Below, piece by piece: positions 1 to 5,625 of a DNA stretch of 5,625 nucleotides. Source of the stretch: Acidobacteriota bacterium (GTDB lineage: Bacteria > Acidobacteriota > Vicinamibacteria > Vicinamibacterales > UBA2999); assembly GCA_013813075.1 (NCBI GenBank), contig JACCSI010000639.1, positions 1 to 5,625 of the forward strand. Direction: 5' to 3'. Positions within the stretch are counted from its first letter, which is position 1. Every line of letters begins with the position of its first letter. The position numbers and the translations under genes were made by a program. The notes under the pieces are model-generated. The model was not told the origin of the DNA and did no database searches. It was given only the letters and a program-made list of their open reading frames with translations.

Positions 1-566
1 ATTACTTTGCGAACTACGGCCCCACCGGCGCCCGTCACCTGCTGAACATGTCGGCGCTGATTGATTTCCCGGGAAACATTCAGCTTGGCATCATCTCGGC
101 GATCTCGAGCCGCCCGCCGGTGATGCCGACGATCGCCAACGTCGACCTCGACGGCGACGGGACGACCACGACGCCGATCCCTGGCGTCAATTACAACTGC
201 TTCAATCGAGCGTGTGGCGAAGAGGATCTGGCGGCAGCCGTGGCGGGGTTCAATCAGCAGTACGCCAACGGGCGTGATGCGCGCAATCAGGTAATTTCAC
301 AGGTCACGTTGCCGGCCGACTACGACTTTGGCGACAACTTCAGCTCGCAGGATATCCGCGTGACGAAGACGTTCGGTCTGCGCGGCAGCAGCAAGGTGGC
401 AGTCTTCGTCGAGGTCTTCAACGTCTTCAACGTGGCCAACCTTGGCGGCTATAGCTTCAACCTCAGTAATACCTCGACGTTCGGGCAGCCCACCAACCGC
501 GCCTCGCAGGTGTTCGGCTCCGGTGGGCCGCGGGCATTTCAGCTGGGGGGACGCTTTACGTTCTAG
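1..566 (+). CDS. TonB-dependent receptor, Oar-like, C-terminal part (5' end outside window)
   Basis: The frame is open from base 3 to the TAG at 564-566, giving about 187 residues; the true start lies left of the window. The protein would be an outer-membrane beta-barrel that imports a ligand using TonB energy. Seen: the opening segment (ARHLLNMSALIDFPGNIQLG, then SSRPP) matches the late-barrel pattern of Oar/carboxypeptidase-regulatory-domain receptors. An acidic DLDGDGT loop (about 144-164) resembles the Asn/Asp-rich loop common in this group and could bind calcium. A C-x4-C pair (codons at 198 and 213) may form a disulfide in an extracellular loop. The block VEVFNVFNVANLGG precedes the last strands, and the chain ends in FQLGGRFTF, with the terminal Phe expected for BAM-dependent insertion. 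Plug domain and TonB box are not visible. The substrate cannot be inferred. Such receptors are highly multiplied in Acidobacteriota, so this copy is not informative about its neighbours. Confidence 0.85.
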   Translation, partial: YFANYGPTGARHLLNMSALIDFPGNIQLGIISAISSRPPVMPTIANVDLDGDGTTTTPIPGVNYNCFNRACGEEDLAAAVAGFNQQYANGRDARNQVISQVTLPADYDFGDNFSSQDIRVTKTFGLRGSSKVAVFVEVFNVFNVANLGGYSFNLSNTSTFGQPTNRASQVFGSGGPRAFQLGGRFTF

Positions 567-575
567 GTTGCTCGC

Positions 576-602
576 GCCCGCTCGCTGTGGACGCGAGCGG
601 GC
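576..602 (+). terminator. GC-rich hairpin after the receptor gene, possible terminator
   Basis: A perfect 10-bp stem (GCCCGCTCGC at 576-585 pairing with GCGAGCGGGC at 593-602) with a 7-base loop begins 9 bases after the receptor stop codon. No real T-run follows on either strand, so it is a weak intrinsic terminator. It may act with Rho or simply protect the 3' end. It sits between two convergent genes and could serve both, which is inference. The remaining bases up to 655 show nothing else. Confidence 0.5.
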
Positions 603-655
603 ATACCTTCCGGCCCCGGTGTGCGTGACCTTGGTGTTGTGCGCGTGGCTCCGTG

Positions 656-2269
656 CTAGCCGATGAACGTCCGCGCTGCGACGATCTCCGCGCGTTCCGT
701 ATCAGCATCCTTGGCAATCTCCAGCAGCTGCTTGTAGTAGCTGCGTGCCTTGACCTTGTCGCCGGCACCTTCGGCGGCGCGCGCCGCCCCGTAGGCGCCG
801 CGGAAGCGGTTCGGCTCCTTCTTCATCGTCGCCTCGAAGGCCGCCAGGGCGTCCTGGGGGCGCCCGGCGTCGAGCAGCATGAACCCTAACAGCTCGCGCG
901 CCGGGGCGATCGGTCCTGGTGAGACGGCAGACTTGTCGGTCGCATCTTCAGCATCGGCCGCCGCGTTGAGTTGCACGATACCCTCGTCCTTGGCCCCCTG
1001 CGCAAAGGTTTGCCACGCGGTCGCGACTCGCCGCTGAATATCGACCTGTTCAGTCCAGTAGACATCCTGCATTGACTTCAGTTTGTCGCGCAGTGCGGCA
1101 AGCTGCTCGATGTCGGCTGCGGCCGCGGCCGGATTGCCGCTGCGTGCGGCGCCGAGTGCGCGGGCGAAATGCGTGATCGCCTGGGTGTAGGGCGTGTTGG
1201 CGGGCCGCGCGACAAGCGCGGCGGCTTCCGCCCATGCGCCGCGCTCGAGCGCGTAACGCGCAGGAATCGCCGCAATCGAATACGCTCCTGCGCCCGCTGC
1301 GCCCGCGGCCACTCCCTCCGCGCCGCCGACGACAGACAGGGCGTGATCGAGCACGGCCTTCGCTGCCTGGTCCTGCGCAGTCTGCAGGTAGGCATAGGCC
1401 TGGTAATCGAGCGCATGCAGCTCTTCGCCGGCGCCATTGCTCTTGCGTGCGGCTTCGGCCGATCGACGGTTGGTCTCGATCGATTCTGTCCACGATCCCA
1501 CCCGCGTGAAAGTGTGCGAGGGCATGTGCAACGCATGCGGAATCGCCGGCGCCAGCGACGCGTACTTGCGGGCGGCGACGAGCGCCCTGGCAGCGAGCGG
1601 CGGCGCATCGTACGCATGAATGATGTAGTGCGCGACCCCAGGATGCTCGGGCATCGTCACGAAGAGCGGCTCGAGAATCGCTCCGGCCTGCATCTGCTTC
1701 GCGTACGTCTTGTCGGTCGCCGGCGCTGTCTGATTGATCGCGAGCGCGTAGAACAGCCTGGCCTCGACGTCGGCGCCATGGTCCCGCGTCAATTGCGCCA
1801 TCGCGGCCTCGTAGGCCGCAATGCGCGCCGCGTGCGTAGCGGCCGCGGTATCAACCGCGAGCTGTGCGACCGCGTCAATAAAGGCGCGCTCGCGTGGGGA
1901 AGGGGACCCGGTCGCCTTCGCGCGTTCGATGGCGAGGCGCATCACTTCGACCGTTTTGGCGTTCTTGATGCCGGCAAAAGGATTGCCCCAGGTGCTGAGC
2001 GCGATGCCCCAGTGCGCCATCGCGCACCCCGGATCTTTCTTCAGAATGTCCTCGAACGCCGCAATCGCCTGCGGGAACCAGAACGAGTGCAGCAGCGCAA
2101 CGCCTTTGTTGAAGTCGGCGCGCACCGCCCCCGTACAGGAGGTTTCGAACTGGACATGTGCGGCGCCGATCTGATCGGAGGCCATCGCGGCATGGTCCTC
2201 GTGTTGCGCATGGGCGATGCCCGGGGTGAGGAACGCACACGACACGACGAGCATTAGCAGACGATTCAT
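656..2269 (-). CDS. secreted tetratricopeptide-repeat (TPR) protein of unknown role
   Basis: 537 residues, start ATG at 2269-2267, stop TAG at 658-656. The start is supported by GGGAGA six bases upstream and by a signal peptide directly after it: MNRLLMLVVSCAFLTPGIAHA with an AHA|Q cleavage site near residue 21. VVSC at 8-11 resembles a lipobox, but the hydrophobic stretch before it is short, so periplasmic export is preferred over a lipoprotein. The mature chain is helical and Ala-rich. TPR-like units are visible at about 53-95 (NKGVALLHSFWFPQAIAAFE, then KKDPGCAMAHWGIAL) and near the C-terminus at about 457-515. The middle block, about 212-275, contains HYIIHAYDAPP and HALHMPSHTFTRVG, a His-rich signature typical of a large uncharacterised TPR family frequent in Acidobacteriota. 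C45 and C82 could pair in the periplasm. No catalytic domain is recognisable. A scaffold or binding role is the usual guess. The gene is transcribed away from the radical SAM gene and has no operon partner in the window. Confidence 0.85.
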   Translation of the reverse strand: MNRLLMLVVSCAFLTPGIAHAQHEDHAAMASDQIGAAHVQFETSCTGAVRADFNKGVALLHSFWFPQAIAAFEDILKKDPGCAMAHWGIALSTWGNPFAGIKNAKTVEVMRLAIERAKATGSPSPRERAFIDAVAQLAVDTAAATHAARIAAYEAAMAQLTRDHGADVEARLFYALAINQTAPATDKTYAKQMQAGAILEPLFVTMPEHPGVAHYIIHAYDAPPLAARALVAARKYASLAPAIPHALHMPSHTFTRVGSWTESIETNRRSAEAARKSNGAGEELHALDYQAYAYLQTAQDQAAKAVLDHALSVVGGAEGVAAGAAGAGAYSIAAIPARYALERGAWAEAAALVARPANTPYTQAITHFARALGAARSGNPAAAAADIEQLAALRDKLKSMQDVYWTEQVDIQRRVATAWQTFAQGAKDEGIVQLNAAADAEDATDKSAVSPGPIAPARELLGFMLLDAGRPQDALAAFEATMKKEPNRFRGAYGAARAAEGAGDKVKARSYYKQLLEIAKDADTERAEIVAARTFIG

Positions 2270-2275
2270 AGTTGG

Positions 2276-2281
2276 TCTCCC
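2276..2281 (-). promoter_or_regulatory. ribosome binding site of the TPR gene
   Basis: On the minus strand GGGAGA precedes the ATG at 2269 by six bases (CCAACT). This agrees with the signal peptide in fixing that start. Confidence 0.6.
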
Positions 2282-2346
2282 GAAGGTTGAGGCAATCGCT
2301 TCACGTGCCCATCGCCGAGGGACCGGCAGCGTCCCGGAGCGTGGCT

Positions 2347-2359
2347 CTATTCTCTACTG
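2347..2359 (+). repeat. 13-bp repeat CTATTCTCTACTG, copy 1
   Basis: An identical 13-mer occurs at 4869-4881, directly before the ATG of the CoA-transferase gene. It contains TATTCT, a possible -10 hexamer, which would start transcription near 2360 and give a leader of about 214 bases to the radical SAM gene. No -35-like hexamer lies at the right distance. A chance match of this length somewhere in a 5.6-kb window is not rare, so a shared promoter element is only a suggestion. Confidence 0.3.
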
Positions 2360-2475
2360 CTCGGTGTCTTCTCAGCCTCGCTTGTTGGCGATATCCGACC
2401 GGTGAATGCGTATTTGTCCGTTGGGTCGTTCCTGGCGCCCACTCACCGGCCAGTCAGGCCAACTCCCGGAACTGA

Positions 2476-2504
2476 TGCACAGGTGGTGGTAACCAGCCTA
2501 AAAT
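2476..2504 (+). promoter_or_regulatory. predicted sigma-70-type promoter of the radical SAM gene
   Basis: TGCACA (2476-2481, four of six matches to TTGACA) and TAAAAT (2499-2504) are separated by exactly 17 bases. The -10 lies in a short AT-rich island within otherwise GC-rich DNA. Transcription would begin near 2511 and leave a leader of about 63 bases before the ATG at 2574. Prediction by eye only. Confidence 0.45.
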
Positions 2505-2524
2505 ACGCGGTTACGAGTAGTTAC
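2489..2524. promoter_or_regulatory. three phased GTTAC half-sites, possible operator
   Basis: GTAACC (2489-2494) and GGTTAC (2509-2514) form an inverted repeat with a 14-base spacer that contains the predicted -10 hexamer. A further GTTACC (2520-2525) repeats the right half-site in the same orientation. The GTTAC cores start at 2510 and 2520, and the inverted core GTAAC at 2489, so they are offset by 10 and 21 bases, close to one and two helical turns. A regulator bound here would block or reshape the promoter. No regulator gene is in the window, and the half-sites are short. Confidence 0.35.
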
Positions 2525-2532
2525 CGGGGACC

Positions 2533-2553
2533 GGCTCTGGCAGCGCCAGAGCC
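2533..2553 (+). promoter_or_regulatory. perfect 9-bp stem-loop in the radical SAM leader
   Basis: GGCTCTGGC (2533-2541) pairs perfectly with GCCAGAGCC (2545-2553) around a three-base AGC loop. It lies inside the predicted leader and ends four bases before the ribosome binding site, which stays unpaired. There is no T-run, so it is not an intrinsic terminator. It may stabilise the mRNA or affect ribosome access. At DNA level it is also a near-symmetrical 21-bp protein-binding candidate. Confidence 0.5.
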
Positions 2554-2557
2554 ACCC

Positions 2558-2564
2558 GAGGGAG
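2558..2564 (+). promoter_or_regulatory. ribosome binding site of the radical SAM gene
   Basis: GAGGGAG lies nine bases before the ATG at 2574 and fixes that start. The family-like N-terminal residues follow immediately. Confidence 0.65.
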
Positions 2565-2573
2565 ATAAACGAG

Positions 2574-4661
<2,088 letters not shown>

Positions 4662-4732
4662 CGGGGGCGCGAGGCTCGGGGCCCGCCTCACCGGCCGGCC
4701 AAGCCCGGTTGGCATCACGAGTACAACAGATG

Positions 4733-4778
4733 GACAAAGGGCGGGTTCCCAGGTGGTCCCGCCCCTTGTCTTTTCTTT
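4733..4778 (+). terminator. strong Rho-independent terminator after the radical SAM gene
   Basis: GACAAAGGGCGGG (4733-4745) pairs with CCCGCCCCTTGTC (4758-4770) over 13 positions with one A-C mismatch and a 12-base loop. TTTTCTTT (4771-4778) follows at once. It lies 71 bases after the stop codon and should isolate the radical SAM transcript from the next gene. Bases 4662-4732 contain only a weak 5-bp GAGGC/GCCTC pairing. Confidence 0.85.
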
Positions 4779-4868
4779 GGGTCGAGCGCGCTGTCATGGC
4801 GCTTGCCAATGGTTCGGCTCACGGTCGCGCCCGCGCCGTGCGGTAATGTCGGCGTGGTGGTCCTGGGA

Positions 4869-4881
4869 CTATTCTCTACTG
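4869..4881 (+). promoter_or_regulatory. 13-bp repeat copy 2; predicted -10 placing transcription start on the ATG
   Basis: CTATTCTCTACTG is identical to 2347-2359. If TATTCT (4870-4875) is the -10, the first transcribed base by normal spacing is about 4882, the A of the CoA-transferase ATG, meaning a leaderless mRNA. This fits the lack of a clear Shine-Dalgarno sequence before that ATG. No good -35 hexamer is seen at 16-18 bases, which weakens the case. Confidence 0.35.
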
Positions 4882-5625
4882 ATGCAGCCGCTGGACGGTA
4901 TCCGTGTGGTGTCGATTGCCCTCAATGTCCCCGGACCGCTTGTCGCCGCAAAAGTCCGAGCGGCCGGTGGCCACGTGACAAAAGTGGAACCGCCAGGCGG
5001 GGATCCGCTCGAGGGCTTCTGCCCGGCGTGGTATCACGACCTGCACAGCGGCATCACGATCCGACGGATTGACTTGAAGAGCGACGCCGGGCAGGCGGAG
5101 ATGCCAGCGATACTGGCCGACGCTGATCTCTTTCTTTCCAGCCAACGCCCTGCCGCACTCGCGCGCCTTCGTCTCGATGCCGCAAGTCTCCCTCCGCACT
5201 TACGCTCGTTGAACATCGTCGGCGAGATTGGGCATGCGGACATTGCCGGTCACGACCTCACCTACCTGGCGAAAGCCGGCCTGCTCGGACGCGAGGTGCC
5301 GCGCACGTTAATCGCTGACGTTCTGGGCGCTGAACACGCGTTCGCGGCGGCGCTGCTTCTGCTGCGCGAGCCCGAAGGCGCGCGCGCCGAGGTCGGACTG
5401 TACGACAGCCTCGCGCCCCTGGTTGCGCCGCTACAGTACGGCCTGACTGGGCCAGGCACCCTACTCGGAGGCGCGCTTCCGGCTTACGGGATTTATGAGA
5501 CGCGAGAGGGGCGCATCGCCGTCGCCGCTCTCGAACCGCATTTTCAGAAACGCCTGTACGAAGAGTTGAAGGTGCCGCCCGGCAGCGCGCTGGCGATGTC
5601 TTTTCGCGCACAAACGGCGCAGGAG
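4882..5625 (+). CDS. CaiB/BaiF-family CoA-transferase or 2-methylacyl-CoA racemase, N-terminal part (3' end outside window)
   Basis: ATG at 4882 opens a frame of 248 codons running off the right edge; family members have about 360-400 residues, so the C-terminal third is missing. Seen: MQPLDGIRVVSIA at the start and GHVTKVEPPGGDPLEGF near 30-46, the classic CoA-binding opening; GHDLTYLAKAGLL at 123-135; a block around D146 followed by an Ala/Leu-rich helix; VGLYDSL at 171-177; and LPAYGIYETREGRIAVAALEP at 199-219. H124, D146 and E218 align by eye with the His, Asp and Glu that catalyse proton transfer in alpha-methylacyl-CoA racemase, so racemase activity is favoured over plain CoA transfer. 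The family's usual role is activation or epimerisation of branched acyl-CoA. The start at 4882 is chosen because PLDGIRV normally begins these proteins. An in-frame ATG at 4846 would add 12 atypical, Trp-rich residues. A strong terminator upstream indicates separate transcription from the radical SAM gene. Confidence 0.88.
   Translation, partial: MQPLDGIRVVSIALNVPGPLVAAKVRAAGGHVTKVEPPGGDPLEGFCPAWYHDLHSGITIRRIDLKSDAGQAEMPAILADADLFLSSQRPAALARLRLDAASLPPHLRSLNIVGEIGHADIAGHDLTYLAKAGLLGREVPRTLIADVLGAEHAFAAALLLLREPEGARAEVGLYDSLAPLVAPLQYGLTGPGTLLGGALPAYGIYETREGRIAVAALEPHFQKRLYEELKVPPGSALAMSFRAQTAQE

Larger units (their letters stand above)
2270..2573. other. divergent intergenic region between the TPR and radical SAM genes
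   Basis: These 304 bases separate two genes transcribed away from each other, so at least two promoters should lie here. No convincing small gene is visible: the short open frames crossing it have no good ribosome binding site or recognisable product. The left part (2282-2475) holds only an AT-rich 13-mer at 2347-2359 that recurs next to the CoA-transferase gene. I could not find a convincing -35/-10 pair for the TPR gene on the minus strand. The right part (2476-2573) holds a plausible promoter, repeated half-sites, a stem-loop and a ribosome binding site, listed separately. Confidence 0.7.

Noticed and set aside
1169..2257. 362-codon open frame on the plus strand, antisense to the TPR gene
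   Set aside because: The Arg-rich, domain-free translation is a shadow of the coding strand, which has a signal peptide, TPR pattern and ribosome binding site.
4671..4689. GAGGC/GCCTC pairing just after the radical SAM stop codon
   Set aside because: Only five pairs with a long loop and no T-run; the real terminator lies downstream.
4846..4881. Upstream in-frame ATG as the start of the CoA-transferase gene
   Set aside because: It would add MSAWWSWDYSLL, unlike the usual beginning of the family, whereas the ATG at 4882 gives the typical MQPLDGIRV start.
4876..5611. Several minus-strand frames overlapping the right end
   Set aside because: They are antisense to the CaiB/BaiF frame that runs off the window edge and contains all the family motifs. 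Their own translations are low-complexity Arg/Ala-rich.

Overview
The window is high-GC chromosomal DNA with four genes. All look like those of a soil- or sediment-type Acidobacteriota genome; something close to Vicinamibacteria is my best guess. This rests on three things: the C-terminus of an Oar-like TonB-dependent receptor, a secreted TPR protein of a type common in that phylum, and a large radical SAM protein whose conserved blocks I associate with acidobacterial and related genomes. No 16S gene or other phylogenetic marker is present, so the taxonomy is inference. I see no mobile element, CRISPR array, tRNA, rRNA or phage gene.

Layout from left to right. (1) Positions 1-566, + strand: the last ~187 residues of a TonB-dependent outer-membrane receptor, cut by the window edge, followed by a GC-rich hairpin. 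(2) Positions 656-2269, - strand: a 537-residue secreted tetratricopeptide-repeat protein, convergent with the receptor. (3) Positions 2270-2573: a 304-base divergent intergenic region. Its right half has a plausible promoter, three phased GTTAC half-sites around the -10, and a perfect 9-bp stem-loop just before a good ribosome binding site. (4) Positions 2574-4661, + strand: a 695-residue radical SAM enzyme related to the MJ0619/tetraether synthase (Tes) group, ending at a strong intrinsic terminator (4733-4778). (5) From 4882 to the right edge, + strand: the first 248 residues of a CaiB/BaiF-family CoA-transferase or 2-methylacyl-CoA racemase, possibly translated from a leaderless transcript.

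No two genes form an obvious operon. The receptor and TPR genes are convergent, the TPR and radical SAM genes are divergent, and a terminator separates the radical SAM gene from the CoA-transferase gene. Each therefore appears to be expressed alone, and neighbourhood gives little functional help.

The item of most interest is the radical SAM protein. It carries the family blocks of tetraether/membrane-spanning lipid synthases: an N-terminal CPxC and CPxHG module, CX3CX2C, GGEPT, QFDG, FQPVSFTGR and CHPxC. It appears to lack the cysteine motif I recall between the N-terminal module and the SAM cluster of archaeal members. It also has N- and C-terminal extensions. Members of Acidobacteriota are known to make membrane-spanning iso-diabolic acid, so a role in tail-to-tail lipid coupling is a reasonable hypothesis, but the sequence does not prove it.
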